Of a DNA stretch of 64,000 nt, positions 8,395 through 17,355 are shown in pieces. The notes beneath the pieces were generated by a model. That model had not been told where the DNA came from, ran no database searches, and saw only the letters and a program-made list of their open reading frames with translations. A program made the position numbers and the translations under genes. How positions within the stretch are numbered: the stretch's first letter is position 1; each line of letters begins with the position of its first letter. Location of the stretch: NCBI RefSeq assembly GCF_900099735.1, contig NZ_FNDT01000014.1, positions 21,084 through 85,083 of the forward strand. The letters are read 5' to 3'. This DNA is from Arthrobacter subterraneus (lineage in GTDB: Bacteria > Actinomycetota > Actinomycetes > Actinomycetales > Micrococcaceae).

Positions 8395-10173
8395 ATGCAG
8401 GTCCATAAGTACGACGTCGTTATTGTGGGCGCAGGCGGCGCCGGCATGCGCGCCGCGATTGAATCCGGCCAGCGTGCACGAACGGCTGTACTGACCAAGC
8501 TCTACCCCACCCGTTCACACACGGGAGCGGCACAGGGCGGCATGTGCGCCGCCCTCGCCAATGTCGAGGAAGACAACTGGGAATGGCACACCTTCGACAC
8601 CGTCAAGGGCGGTGATTACCTGGTTGACCAGGATGCCGCTGAGGTCATGGCCAAGGAAGCGATCGACGCCGTTCTCGACCTCGAGAAGATGGGCCTGCCG
8701 TTCAACCGCACCCCTGAGGGCCGGATCGACCAGCGCCGCTTCGGCGGCCACACCCGTGACCACGGCAAGGCCCCGGTCCGCCGGGCCTGCTACGCCGCGG
8801 ACCGCACCGGCCACATGATCCTCCAGACTCTCTACCAGAACTGTGTGAAGCACAACGTCGAGTTCTTCAACGAGTACTACGTGCTGGACATGCTGACCGT
8901 GGACGAGGAGTTCACCGTCGACGGCGTGACGCGTATCCGCAAGCGGGTTGCCGGCGTCGTCTCCTACGACCTCGCCACCGGTGAACTGCACGTATTCCAG
9001 GCAAAGTCGGTTGTCTTCGCCTCCGGCGGTGTGGGCAAGGTATTCAAGACCACCTCCAACGCGCACACCCTGACCGGCGACGGCATGGGCATCGCCTTCC
9101 GCCGCGGCATCCCCCTGGAAGACATGGAGTTCTTCCAGTTCCATCCCACCGGCCTCGCCGGGCTCGGCATCCTGCTCTCCGAAGCGGCCCGCGGTGAAGG
9201 CGCAATCCTGCGCAATTCCGAGGGTGAGCGCTTCATGGAGCGGTACGCCCCCACCATCAAGGACCTCGCACCACGCGACATCGTTGCGCGTTCCATGGCC
9301 AACGAGGTGCGTGAGGGCCGCGGCGCAGGCCCCAACAAGGACTACGTCCTGCTGGACCTCACCCACCTGGAGCCCGCGCACATCGACGCGAAGCTGCCGG
9401 ACATCACCGAGTTCGCCCGCACCTACCTGGGCGTGGAGCCGTACACGGAGCCGGTGCCGGTCTTCCCGACCGCGCACTATGCCATGGGCGGCATCCCCAC
9501 CAACATCAAGGCGGAGGTGCTGCAGGACAATGACACCGTTGTGCCGGGCCTCTACGCCGCCGGCGAGGTTGCCTGTGTCTCCGTTCACGGGTCCAACCGC
9601 CTCGGCACCAACTCGCTGCTGGACATCAACGTCTTCGGCAAGCGCGCGGGGATCGCGGCGGCCGAATACGCCCTCACCGCGGACTTCGTCGAGATTCCGG
9701 ACAACCCGCTGGTGGAGACCGAACGGCTGCTCGACACCATGCGCAGTTCCGAGGGCGGCGAAAGGGTTGCCCAGATCCGCCAGGAACTCCAGGACATCAT
9801 GGACGCCAACGTCCAGGTGTTCCGCACCGAGCAGACCCTGAAGGAAGCCCTCGAGGTCATCGACAAGCTCGAGGAGCGCTACACCCGCGTCACCGTCCAG
9901 GACAAGGGCAAGCGGTTCAACCTGGACCTGCTGGAAGCCGTTGAGCTCGGCTTCCTGCTGGACATGGCCAAGGTCATGACGGCCGCCGCCCTGCACCGCA
10001 AGGAATCCCGCGGCGGCCACTTCCGCGAGGACTACCCCGAGCGCGACGACAAGAATTTCATGACCCATTCCATGGCCTACAAGGACCCCACCGCCACCGA
10101 AACCAGCGGTGTGCGCCTTGAGACCAAACCGGTAGTCTTCACCCGTTACCAGCCCATGGAGCGTAAGTACTGA
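8395..10173 (+). CDS. sdhA: Succinate dehydrogenase flavoprotein subunit
   Basis: Catalytic FAD subunit of complex II, oxidising succinate to fumarate in the TCA cycle at the inner face of the membrane. The Rossmann motif VVIVGAGGAGMRAAIE is at the N-terminus. SHTGAAQGGMCAAL near residue 42 contains the His that binds FAD covalently. FQFHPTG, HYAMGGI and HGSNRLGTNSLLDINVFGKRAG contain substrate and proton-shuttle residues. Full length, 592 residues. The ATG follows AAAGG. The stop overlaps the sdhB start by one base (TGATG). Confidence 0.97.
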   Translation: MQVHKYDVVIVGAGGAGMRAAIESGQRARTAVLTKLYPTRSHTGAAQGGMCAALANVEEDNWEWHTFDTVKGGDYLVDQDAAEVMAKEAIDAVLDLEKMGLPFNRTPEGRIDQRRFGGHTRDHGKAPVRRACYAADRTGHMILQTLYQNCVKHNVEFFNEYYVLDMLTVDEEFTVDGVTRIRKRVAGVVSYDLATGELHVFQAKSVVFASGGVGKVFKTTSNAHTLTGDGMGIAFRRGIPLEDMEFFQFHPTGLAGLGILLSEAARGEGAILRNSEGERFMERYAPTIKDLAPRDIVARSMANEVREGRGAGPNKDYVLLDLTHLEPAHIDAKLPDITEFARTYLGVEPYTEPVPVFPTAHYAMGGIPTNIKAEVLQDNDTVVPGLYAAGEVACVSVHGSNRLGTNSLLDINVFGKRAGIAAAEYALTADFVEIPDNPLVETERLLDTMRSSEGGERVAQIRQELQDIMDANVQVFRTEQTLKEALEVIDKLEERYTRVTVQDKGKRFNLDLLEAVELGFLLDMAKVMTAAALHRKESRGGHFREDYPERDDKNFMTHSMAYKDPTATETSGVRLETKPVVFTRYQPMERKY

Positions 10174-10961
10174 TGAGCACCCCAACTGTCGAAAAAGAAC
10201 CGGCTTCCAAGGTCGAACTCGCTCCCGGCGTCGGCGGCGGCGGCGAGATCCCCACCTTCGACGTCACCCTCCGGGTGCGCCGCTACAACCCCGAGGTGTC
10301 CGATGAGGCGCACTGGGACGAGTGGAAGCTCACCATGTACGGCACCGACCGCGTGCTGGACGCCCTGCACAAGGTGAAATGGGAGCACGACGGCACGGTC
10401 TCGTTCCGCCGCTCCTGTGCCCACGGTGTGTGCGGTTCCGATGCCATGCGCATCAACGGCCGCAACCGGCTCGCCTGCAAGACCCTCCTGAAGGACCTCG
10501 ACACGTCCAAGCCCATCCTGGTGGAGCCCATCAAGGGCCTGCCGGTGGAGAAGGACCTGATCGTGGACATGGAGCCGTTCTTCCAGTCCTACCGGGAGAT
10601 CATGCCGTTCCTGATCAACCGTGGGCATGAGCCCACCCGGGAACGCCTGCAGTCCGCCGAGGAGCGCGAGCGCTTCGATGACACCACCAAGTGCATCCTG
10701 TGCGCCGCGTGCACGTCCTCCTGCCCGGTATTCTGGACCGACGGCCAGTACTTCGGTCCCGCCGCCATCGTCAACGCGCACCGGTTCATTTTCGACTCCC
10801 GCGACGACGCCGGCGACATGCGGCTTGAAATCCTCAACGACAAGGAAGGCGTGTGGCGCTGCCGCACCACCTTCAACTGCACCGAGGCCTGCCCCCGCGG
10901 CATCCAGGTGACCCAGGCGATCGCCGAGGTCAAGCAGGCCATCCTGTCCCGCAAGGTCTGA
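10173..10961 (+). CDS. sdhB: Succinate dehydrogenase iron-sulfur subunit
   Basis: Electron-transfer subunit of complex II with all three cluster motifs. The [2Fe-2S] site is SCAHGVCGSDAM plus the downstream Cys in RLACKTLL (residues about 85-110). The [4Fe-4S] site is CILCAACTSSCPVFW near residue 174. The [3Fe-4S] site is CRTTFNCTEACPRGI near residue 230. Length 262 residues. It is coupled to sdhA by a one-base overlap and followed by a strong terminator. Confidence 0.97.
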   Translation: MSTPTVEKEPASKVELAPGVGGGGEIPTFDVTLRVRRYNPEVSDEAHWDEWKLTMYGTDRVLDALHKVKWEHDGTVSFRRSCAHGVCGSDAMRINGRNRLACKTLLKDLDTSKPILVEPIKGLPVEKDLIVDMEPFFQSYREIMPFLINRGHEPTRERLQSAEERERFDDTTKCILCAACTSSCPVFWTDGQYFGPAAIVNAHRFIFDSRDDAGDMRLEILNDKEGVWRCRTTFNCTEACPRGIQVTQAIAEVKQAILSRKV

Positions 10962-11018
10962 CCGGGCAGGGGTCAACAGCACGGGATTCATCAGCGCAGT
11001 CACGGCTCGCAGCTGATC

Positions 11019-11078
11019 AACGACGGCGCGTGGTCACCGAAAGGTGGCCGCGCGCCGTCGTCGTTCCCACCCCTTTTT
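11019..11078 (+). terminator. Intrinsic terminator of sdhCDAB
   Basis: A long hairpin with arms ACGACGGCGCG (11020-11030) and CGCGCCGTCGT (11051-11061) continues into an inner stem closed by a GAAA tetraloop and is followed by a T6 run at 11073-11078. It contains two copies of the ACGACGGCG word that is common across this window. Confidence 0.85.
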
Positions 11079-11125
11079 TGGAAATTTTGCGCAGGTAAGG
11101 AGACTCCAGCGCCTGGGATCCCGCC

Positions 11126-12241
11126 TTAGCTGCCCGAATGTTCCGAGGTTTTTGCCGCTGCCGCGCGGCTGCGCTGACGCAGCGACCGGGCGCGCCCGGC
11201 GCGGTCCCTGGAACGGGCGGACCGCGCGTCAGCGGACCCGATGGCGCCCCACGCGGCGGCCAGCAGGTACACCTGGCTCAACAGGAAAAACCAGACAAAC
11301 AGACCGAGGATGACGGCGAAGGGTGCCAGCAGCGGATTGCGGTCGACGCCGGCCAGGAGCAGGGTGCTGAACGTACGCAGGACGGTGCTTCCGACGCCGG
11401 CGATCAGCGCGGACTGCAGCAGCACCTTGCGCGGCATCTCGATTGCCGAGGCAGCCCGGAACAGGATGACAGCCACCAGCGTGTCGAGGAGCAGGGTCAC
11501 CAGGAACCCCGCGATCTGCGTGAGGGTCCTGGCAGCGCTGTCGAGGCCCACCAGCGGGAGCACCAGGTCCAGGACGGTGTTGGCGATGACGCCCACGGCG
11601 GTGGTCACCACGAGCGCCACCGCCAGGATCAGCAGAATGAGCAGGTCCTTGAGCTTCATCAGGATGGGATTGGTCTCAACGGCGGGAACATCGAAGATGC
11701 CGCGCATTCCCTCACGGAGTCCGCCGATCCACCGCAGCGAGGTGAACAGCATGACCAGGGTCGAGATCAGCAGCGCCATACTGAGGCTGGATTCCAGGCC
11801 GAAAAGCTGTTCCGGCCTGGCGATGCCCGACCCGCCTCCCGGACCGTCGGTATCAATGAGCCCCGGAGTAGTCCTGTCCACCGCGCGCACGATCATCGCC
11901 TGGAGCTCAGGGTTTCCTGACACCACCAGACCTGCGATGGAGAAGCCGACGACGAGCAGCGCTGCCACAGCGAAGAACATGTTGTAGGCGATGCCTGCAG
12001 CCATCAGCGGTCCGTGGCGTTGTGTGTAGAGCTGGAATGCCCGCATGGGGCGGAACGCACCCAGCCTGGCCATCACGTAGGTGAACGTGGCCGTGAGGAC
12101 GGGCATGCCTCCGCTGTGTTCGCGACGTACCCTCCCGAGTTCCCGCCGGGCCCGCAGCACTTTCAGCCGGAGCTTGGCCCGCTCCGTGGGAAACGGTGTG
12201 TCAGGCTCCTGCTTTTTCGCCGGCGGCAGCGTTCTGACCAA
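11126..12241 (-). CDS. YihY/virulence factor BrkB family membrane protein
   Basis: An integral membrane protein of the YihY (formerly RNase BN) family, 371 residues, function unknown. The family core begins at YTQRHGPLMAAGIAYNMFFAVAALLVVGF near residue 87, and five or six membrane helices follow. The C-terminus (about residues 340-371) is Arg/Ser/Ala rich and cytoplasmic. The TTG start at 12241 follows GGGAAGAG by 7 bases and lies inside the end of the preceding 2H phosphoesterase gene, a 41-bp overlap, which suggests coupling. Confidence 0.88.
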   Translation of the reverse strand: MVRTLPPAKKQEPDTPFPTERAKLRLKVLRARRELGRVRREHSGGMPVLTATFTYVMARLGAFRPMRAFQLYTQRHGPLMAAGIAYNMFFAVAALLVVGFSIAGLVVSGNPELQAMIVRAVDRTTPGLIDTDGPGGGSGIARPEQLFGLESSLSMALLISTLVMLFTSLRWIGGLREGMRGIFDVPAVETNPILMKLKDLLILLILAVALVVTTAVGVIANTVLDLVLPLVGLDSAARTLTQIAGFLVTLLLDTLVAVILFRAASAIEMPRKVLLQSALIAGVGSTVLRTFSTLLLAGVDRNPLLAPFAVILGLFVWFFLLSQVYLLAAAWGAIGSADARSARSRDRAGRARSLRQRSRAAAAKTSEHSGS

Positions 12242-12806
12242 AAGTAAGCTCTTCCCGTAGTTTCCACACGCCCGTCACATCATGCTCATACAGTCCCATG
12301 GTACGTACGGTGAACGAGGCCTCGAAGTCTTCCAGCTGCTGCTCGGCAGCATCCATGTTGGCCTCACTCACGTCATGCGCCACGGTGACGTGCGGGTGGA
12401 AGGGGAACTCGAGGTCGCGGGCAAGCGGCCCGGCCTGCAACCTTCGGTGCAGGTCAACGCAGGAGGCAAATCCCTCGGTCACGTTGATGAAGACCACCGG
12501 AGTCAGCGGGCGGAACGTGCCCGTGCTCTTCAGCGTCACCGTGAACGGGCACTGGGCGGCGGCGACCTCCCGCACATGCTGAATGGTGGACGGCCAGTCC
12601 GTGGCCGGTGTGGTGGTGATCAGCGTGATGTGAGGGGGCACCAGGGCGGCCATCGGATCGCCGAAGGAAGCCCGCCAGCGCTCCAGCTCCCCGGCAATGG
12701 GATCCGGAATGGCAATCACAACGCCCACGCTGTAGCCCTCGACAGCCCGCCGGCCCACGATGTAGGTCGGTTGGAACTGCTCGGTGTCGCTGACGGGGTG
12801 GCTCAT
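12201..12806 (-). CDS. 2H phosphoesterase (2'-5' RNA ligase) family protein
   Basis: A 201-residue cytoplasmic protein with the two HxT motifs that define the 2H phosphoesterase fold: HITLIT near residue 68 and HVTVAH near residue 150. Related enzymes act on 2',3'-cyclic or 2'-5' linked nucleotides; the substrate here is unknown. The start MSHPVSD at 12806 lies 4 bases after the trpS stop. A longer reading from 12839 would overlap trpS and is not favoured. It sits in a minus-strand run with xth, trpS and the YihY gene. Confidence 0.85.
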   Translation of the reverse strand: MSHPVSDTEQFQPTYIVGRRAVEGYSVGVVIAIPDPIAGELERWRASFGDPMAALVPPHITLITTTPATDWPSTIQHVREVAAAQCPFTVTLKSTGTFRPLTPVVFINVTEGFASCVDLHRRLQAGPLARDLEFPFHPHVTVAHDVSEANMDAAEQQLEDFEASFTVRTMGLYEHDVTGVWKLREELTFGQNAAAGEKAGA

Positions 12807-12810
12807 GATG

Positions 12811-13854
12811 CTAGAAGGCACCCGCCGGTCCGCGGCCATGCGCTGGGAGAAACCCTACTTTCGAGAACACATCTGCCAGCGTAACGGACGCAATCGCCCG
12901 TGCCTTCTCCGCTCCCACCGCGAGCAGCCGGTCAAGCTCCGCCGGATCCGACAGCAGTTCCAGCGCCCGTGCACGGACCGGCTCCAACCGGTCCACCACG
13001 ACGTCAGCGAGCTCCACCTTCAGATGCCCGTACATGCGGTCCTCGAAATGGCCGACGACGTCATCCATGTTCTTGTCCGTCAGGAGCGAGTAAATGGAGA
13101 GCAGGTTGGAGATGCCGGGCTTCTCCTCGCGGTCGAAGCGGATCTCGGTGCCGTCATCCGTCACTGCTGACTTGATACGTTTGGCGGTAACCTTCGGCTC
13201 GTCCATGATGTTGATCAGCCCTGCCGCCGAGCTCGCGGACTTCGACATCTTGGCCGTGGGGTTCTGCAGATCGTAGATCTTCGCCGATTCCTTCTGGATG
13301 AATGGTTTGGGGACAACGAACGTTTCGCCGAAACGCGTATTGAAGCGCTGCGCGAGATCCCGGCTCAGCTCGATGTGCTGGCGCTGGTCTTCCCCGACGG
13401 GGACACCCTCCGGCTGGTACAGCAGGATGTCCGCGGCCTGGAGGACGGGGTAGGTGAACAGTCCCACGGAGGTGGAATCCGCCCCCTGCTTGAGTGACTT
13501 GTCCTTGAACTGGGTCATCCGCGAGGCTTCACCGAACCCGGTGATGCAGTTCAGCACCCAGGCCAGCTGGGCGTGCTCGGGAACGTGGGACTGGACAAAG
13601 AGCGTGCACTTGTCCACGTCCACCCCGCCGGCGATGTACTGGGCGGCAGTCAGGCGTGTGCGCTCGGCAAGCTCCGCGGGATCCTGCGGGACCGTGATGG
13701 CATGCAGGTCCGGGATGAAGTAAATCGCATCATGGGAATCCTGCATCCGAACCCACTGCACCAGGGCACCGAGATAGTTGCCCAGGTGCAGGGAGCTGCC
13801 CGAGGGCTGCATGCCGGACAGGACTCGCTGGCGGCCGGTGGAAGAGGAAGTCAT
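12811..13854 (-). CDS. trpS: Tryptophanyl-tRNA synthetase
   Basis: Charges tRNA-Trp with tryptophan. Class I signatures are present: [19 protein letters not shown] (HIGH-type motif) near residue 14 and KMSKSASS (KMSKS) near residue 203. [20 protein letters not shown] is also typical of TrpRS. The start ATG 13854 ([14 protein letters not shown]) follows the xth stop by one base; the frame is open upstream but only through xth. Length 347 residues is standard for the bacterial enzyme. Confidence 0.96.
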   Translation of the reverse strand: MTSSSTGRQRVLSGMQPSGSSLHLGNYLGALVQWVRMQDSHDAIYFIPDLHAITVPQDPAELAERTRLTAAQYIAGGVDVDKCTLFVQSHVPEHAQLAWVLNCITGFGEASRMTQFKDKSLKQGADSTSVGLFTYPVLQAADILLYQPEGVPVGEDQRQHIELSRDLAQRFNTRFGETFVVPKPFIQKESAKIYDLQNPTAKMSKSASSAAGLINIMDEPKVTAKRIKSAVTDDGTEIRFDREEKPGISNLLSIYSLLTDKNMDDVVGHFEDRMYGHLKVELADVVVDRLEPVRARALELLSDPAELDRLLAVGAEKARAIASVTLADVFSKVGFLPAHGRGPAGAF

Positions 13855-13855
13855 G

Positions 13856-14719
13856 TCAGTCCTGGGGTTGTAAGAGCTGGTAGTCGACAACAAGCGGCGC
13901 GTGATCCGAGAAGCGGGCTTCCCAGGAGTGCGCCCGGTCAACGACGGCGGAGGTGGCGGCTGCTGCCAGCTCAGGGGTGGCGAGGTGGTAATCGATGCGC
14001 CAGCCGGCGTCGTTGTCGAACGCCTTGCCCCGCCAGGACCACCAGGTGTACGGACCGTCCACGTCGCCGGCGAGATCCCGGTGCACGTCGACCCAACCCA
14101 CGGCGTCGCCGAGGAAGGAATCGAAGTAGGCGCGTTCCTCCGGCAGGAAGCCGGCCTTTTTCAGGTTTCCCTTCCAGTTCCGGATGTCGCGGGTGGTGTG
14201 ACCGACGTTCAGGTCCCCCACCACCAGTGCGTGGTCCCGGGTGCTGCGCAGCTCAGTGAGCCGGGCTTTCATCAGGTCGAGGAACCGGTACTTGTCATCC
14301 TGCTGCGGCGAACCGGCTTCACCGGAGTGGACGTATGCGCTGACCACGCTGAGGGTGGATCCGCCCAGGTCGAAATCGGCTTCCACCCAGCGGCCGGCCG
14401 ATGCGAAGTATTCGTCGCCGATATGCTCGCGGGTCTCGGAGGGCGCCAGGCGGGATGCGACGGCAACACCGGCACGGCCCTTCGCGGCGGCCTCGGAGTG
14501 CAGGATGTGCCAGGAGTCCCCTAGGAGCTCCCGTACCACGGAGTCCGGGGCGCGGACCTCCTGGAGGCAGAGGATGTCCACGTTCCTGTCCGCGAGCCAT
14601 TCCTGCATGCCCCGCCGGTAGGCGGCGCGGATGCCATTGACGTTCACGGTGGCAACGCGGAGCGCTTCAGGGTGTTTGCTGTGTCTCAGGGTCGGTGCCA
14701 AACTCACCCGATCAACCAT
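13856..14719 (-). CDS. xth: Exodeoxyribonuclease III
   Basis: AP endonuclease and 3'-5' exonuclease of base-excision repair, 287 residues. Motifs seen are [16 protein letters not shown] near residue 22, CLQEVRAP with the metal-binding Glu, [28 protein letters not shown] and the C-terminal [12 protein letters not shown] with the catalytic Asp-His. The stop lies one base before the trpS start. The first 18 residues upstream of LRVATVN are not conserved, so the true start may be slightly internal. Confidence 0.94.
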   Translation of the reverse strand: MVDRVSLAPTLRHSKHPEALRVATVNVNGIRAAYRRGMQEWLADRNVDILCLQEVRAPDSVVRELLGDSWHILHSEAAAKGRAGVAVASRLAPSETREHIGDEYFASAGRWVEADFDLGGSTLSVVSAYVHSGEAGSPQQDDKYRFLDLMKARLTELRSTRDHALVVGDLNVGHTTRDIRNWKGNLKKAGFLPEERAYFDSFLGDAVGWVDVHRDLAGDVDGPYTWWSWRGKAFDNDAGWRIDYHLATPELAAAATSAVVDRAHSWEARFSDHAPLVVDYQLLQPQD

Positions 14720-14728
14720 ACCGGAGCG

Positions 14729-15220
14729 CTATTCGACGACGGTGCCCTCGACGGGGCCGTCGTCGTTGTTTTTCATCATGCTCCGGGCATTGTGGGAGGT
14801 GATCTCAATGGTTTCCAGGGCGCGGTCCACCATGCCCTGGTCCTTGCCGAGATGATCACGGATCACGCGGGCCTGGACCTGGACGATCTTGAAGCTGTGG
14901 TCCAGCTTTTCATCCCGCATGGCAGCGCTGGGCGCAGCCGGTCCCCTGCCCGCCATACCGCCGCCGGCGGTCCTGTTGAACTCGTCGATCCGTGCGCTGG
15001 CCTTGCGGGCGGCTGAGCGCACCGTGAAGACCACGAAGCTGAACACCAGCAGCCACCCAAGGGAGATGATCACCACAAGCCAGCCGACGACGTCGTTCTC
15101 ATTGGCCGCGAAAACCACCGCGACCAGGAAGACGACAAGCATGATGGCCATTCCGACGCCGCCCATGCGCAGGCTCAGGCCCTTGCCCGCGGTTTTTCCA
15201 GAAGTTCCCAGTGGTTGCAT
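14729..15220 (-). CDS. Small membrane protein with two helices, function unknown
   Basis: A 163-residue protein I do not recognise. Two hydrophobic segments, at about residues 22-42 and 46-67, are followed by a basic stretch and a hydrophilic C-terminal domain of about 90 residues that looks helical (KLDHSFKIVQVQARVIRDHLG and MVDRALETIEITSHNARSM). Topology suggests a hairpin in the membrane with a cytoplasmic tail. It ends 10 bases before the xth start and is probably co-transcribed with it. Confidence 0.7.
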   Translation of the reverse strand: MQPLGTSGKTAGKGLSLRMGGVGMAIMLVVFLVAVVFAANENDVVGWLVVIISLGWLLVFSFVVFTVRSAARKASARIDEFNRTAGGGMAGRGPAAPSAAMRDEKLDHSFKIVQVQARVIRDHLGKDQGMVDRALETIEITSHNARSMMKNNDDGPVEGTVVE

Positions 15221-15398
15221 GCTCCTATTGTCTCAAACCGGCGGAGCCGTCCGGGCGGCTTCCACCACCGGCGAAAAGCCGGCCGGGCGGGCACGCAGAA
15301 GATTTTTTCAAACTCCACCCATCCGTGATGCAGACCACCCCGAACTAGGGTCATGCGTACTTTTCCGGTGCGCGTTCCATTCGCATCATGGAGGAATC

Positions 15399-16172
15399 AT
15401 GAACAAGAACGCTCTTTTCGCAGTTCCCACTCTCGCACTCGGTCTGCTCGCCCTCGGCGGTGCACCGGCCATGGCGGCCGACCACGCCGAGTCCTACTCC
15501 GCAACGCTTGGACAGCTGAACGGCACCACCGGTACCGGCACCATCACGGTCGATGTGCAGGACAACCAGGCCACCGTTAACCTTCAGGTCTCCGGCCTCG
15601 CCGAGACCTTCCTGGACGGCCCCTACCCCCACGTCCAGCACATCCACGGCGGCGCACAGGGCGTCTGCCCCACTCCGGCCAATGATGAGAACGGTGACGG
15701 CCTCGTCAGTGTCACCGAAGGTGCAGGCGGCTACGGCGGAATCGTCACCACGCTGTCCACCAGCGGTGACACGAGCCCCGCTGCCGGTCTTGACCTCGCA
15801 CTGGGCGGCCAGGGCGGCTCCTACACCGTCCAGCGGACCTTTGAGCTGAATGAGGAGACCCACGCGGCTCTCGAAGCCGGAACCGCTGTGGTTGTGGTTC
15901 ATGGTCTTGATCCCGCCACTGCAGGCGTCAGCGAAGAGGTGTTCAACTCCCCGAGCGATCTTGACCCCAACCTGCCCCTGGGCGCCACCTCGCCTGCTCT
16001 CTGTGGCACCCTGACCGCAGCCCAGATGGGCGCCATGCCCCAGGGCGGCGCTGACACCGGCGTAGAGCAGCAGACCGGCTCCAACCTGGGCATGATCGCC
16101 CTCGGTGGCGGCCTGGTCCTGGCAGCAGCAGCCGGCGGCACCTACGCCGTCCGCCGCGCGAACAACAACTAA
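15399..16172 (+). CDS. Secreted CHRD-domain protein with a C-terminal membrane anchor
   Basis: A 257-residue surface protein. It has a signal peptide with a likely cleavage at AMA-ADHA near residue 26. A CHRD-type domain from residue 30 to about 200 contains the His-rich segment YPHVQHIHGGAQGVCP and a VVVVHGLD strand. The C-terminal end has GGADTGVEQQTGSN, then a Gly/Ala/Leu helix and the basic tail RRANNN, which is the layout of a sortase substrate without an LPXTG. The ATG at 15399 follows GGAGGA. It lies 16 bases before a class F sortase gene, so the sortase may anchor it. Ligand or metal binding is plausible from the His cluster but unproven. Confidence 0.88.
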   Translation: MNKNALFAVPTLALGLLALGGAPAMAADHAESYSATLGQLNGTTGTGTITVDVQDNQATVNLQVSGLAETFLDGPYPHVQHIHGGAQGVCPTPANDENGDGLVSVTEGAGGYGGIVTTLSTSGDTSPAAGLDLALGGQGGSYTVQRTFELNEETHAALEAGTAVVVVHGLDPATAGVSEEVFNSPSDLDPNLPLGATSPALCGTLTAAQMGAMPQGGADTGVEQQTGSNLGMIALGGGLVLAAAAGGTYAVRRANNN

Positions 16173-16188
16173 GGAATAACCTGATCCC

Positions 16189-16881
16189 ATGATCAGTTCC
16201 ATCACCGGCCGTCGCAGAAGCCTTGCCGCTTCTGCGGCGGCCGCCGTGTTCATCCTCTCCGGCTGCGGCAGCACCGTTGCCGAAGATGGCTCCCAACCTC
16301 CGGCAACGACGACGACGGCGCCCTCCGCTTCAGCGACCGCCTCGCCCGCCCCTTCCCCAACAGCTGCTTCCCCCGCGGCAACAGATCCGGCGTCCGCCTT
16401 TCCCAAGCCGGAGCTGCCTCCGGTGCTCGAGGCTTCCGCACCCGTCTCCTTCTCCATCCCCGCGATCGGTGCCGGGTCGGACCTGCTTTCCCTGGGATTG
16501 CGGGAGAACGGCAGTCTCGAAGTACCCCCGGAAGGTCCCGGCGCTCCGGCCAGCTGGTACAACCAGTCCCCTACCCCCGGCGAGCGCGGACCGGCTGTCC
16601 TTCTCGGGCACGTCAACGCGACCGGCGGCGGACCCGGGGTCTTCGCAGATCTCAGGGCGCTCAAGGCGGGTGACCTCATTGAGGTCCAGCGGGAGGACGG
16701 CTCAACCGCAACCTTCGCGGTGACGAAGGGCGAACAGTACCCGAAGGACGAATTCCCCACGCAGAGGGTGTACGGCAACACCGAGGGCGCCGAGATCCGC
16801 CTCATCACCTGCGACGGCTACGATCCGGCCACCGGCGAGTTCGACGACAACTACGTTGTCTACGCCGAACTGGTGACCTGA
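16189..16881 (+). CDS. Class F sortase (lipoprotein-like N-terminus)
   Basis: A 230-residue exported transpeptidase. The N-terminus has a twin-Arg-like basic stretch, a hydrophobic segment and a lipobox-like LSGC near residue 25, followed by a Pro/Ser/Ala/Thr linker to about residue 75. The sortase domain shows VSFSIPAIGA, the catalytic His in VLLGHVNATGGG (near residue 141) and the catalytic Cys in LITCDGYDPATGEF (near residue 205). The third catalytic residue, Arg, is not obvious in the short C-terminal NYVVYAELVT. The adjacent CHRD gene is the natural candidate substrate. Confidence 0.88.
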   Translation: MISSITGRRRSLAASAAAAVFILSGCGSTVAEDGSQPPATTTTAPSASATASPAPSPTAASPAATDPASAFPKPELPPVLEASAPVSFSIPAIGAGSDLLSLGLRENGSLEVPPEGPGAPASWYNQSPTPGERGPAVLLGHVNATGGGPGVFADLRALKAGDLIEVQREDGSTATFAVTKGEQYPKDEFPTQRVYGNTEGAEIRLITCDGYDPATGEFDDNYVVYAELVT

Positions 16882-16890
16882 GATGCCTCG

Positions 16891-16954
16891 CAGCTGACCA
16901 GGCCTACCGACTGACCGGGCCTACCAGCTGACCAGACCTACCAGCTGACCAGGC
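16891..16954. repeat. 17-bp tandem repeat covering the 3' end of the VOC gene
   Basis: Units CAGCTGACCAGGCCTAC and variants run at 16891-16907, 16908-16924 and 16925-16941, with a partial copy to 16954. Read on the minus strand, the copy at 16938-16954 encodes the last codons (Leu-Val-Ser-Trp-stop) of the VOC protein. The other copies repeat this tail including TAG. Because 17 is not a multiple of three, the three TAG triplets fall in three different frames. Confidence 0.9.
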
Positions 16955-17297
16955 AGAAGGGATGACCGGCCGGGTCCAGGAACACCCTGAACGTCCCGGT
17001 ACCCGAATCCATGCTCGTAGCTCCCAGCGCGAGCACCTGCTGCTCCGCCACGTCAAGGTCATCCACCCGGATGTCGAGGTGCACCTGTTGCGGAATGTCC
17101 TGGCCCGGCCAGCTGGGCGGCGTGTAGCCCTCGACCTGCTGGAAGGCCAGCGCCGGGCGGTCCGGGGCATCTCCGATGGTGATCCAGCCGTTGTCATCAT
17201 GCTGGACGCGGATCATCCCGAGCAGGTCCTCGTCGAAGGACGCCAGCTGGTCCGTGTTTGAACAGTCGAACACCGTTGCATGCCATTTCCCGATCAT
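16938..17297 (-). CDS. VOC family protein (glyoxalase/bleomycin resistance fold)
   Basis: A compact 119-residue protein of the vicinal oxygen chelate superfamily with the two beta-alpha-beta-beta-beta modules. Characteristic segments are WHATVFDCSNTDQLASF at the start, VHLDIRVDDLDVAEQQVLALGA near residue 71 and the C-terminal FRVFLDPAGHPFCLVSW. It is probably a small-molecule binding or metalloenzyme domain of unknown substrate. The stop codon is part of a 17-bp tandem repeat. Convergent with the sortase gene. Confidence 0.85.
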   Translation of the reverse strand: MIGKWHATVFDCSNTDQLASFDEDLLGMIRVQHDDNGWITIGDAPDRPALAFQQVEGYTPPSWPGQDIPQQVHLDIRVDDLDVAEQQVLALGATSMDSGTGTFRVFLDPAGHPFCLVSW

Positions 17298-17355
17298 GGT
17301 TCCAGTATCGGCCCCGCGCGCGGCGCCGGAAAGCCCGAAGCGGTCATCGGCTGTC

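Noticed and set aside
8515..10185. Long open frame opposite sdhA
   Set aside because: It mirrors a strongly conserved gene on the other strand, has no family pattern, and is an expected result of high-GC codon use.
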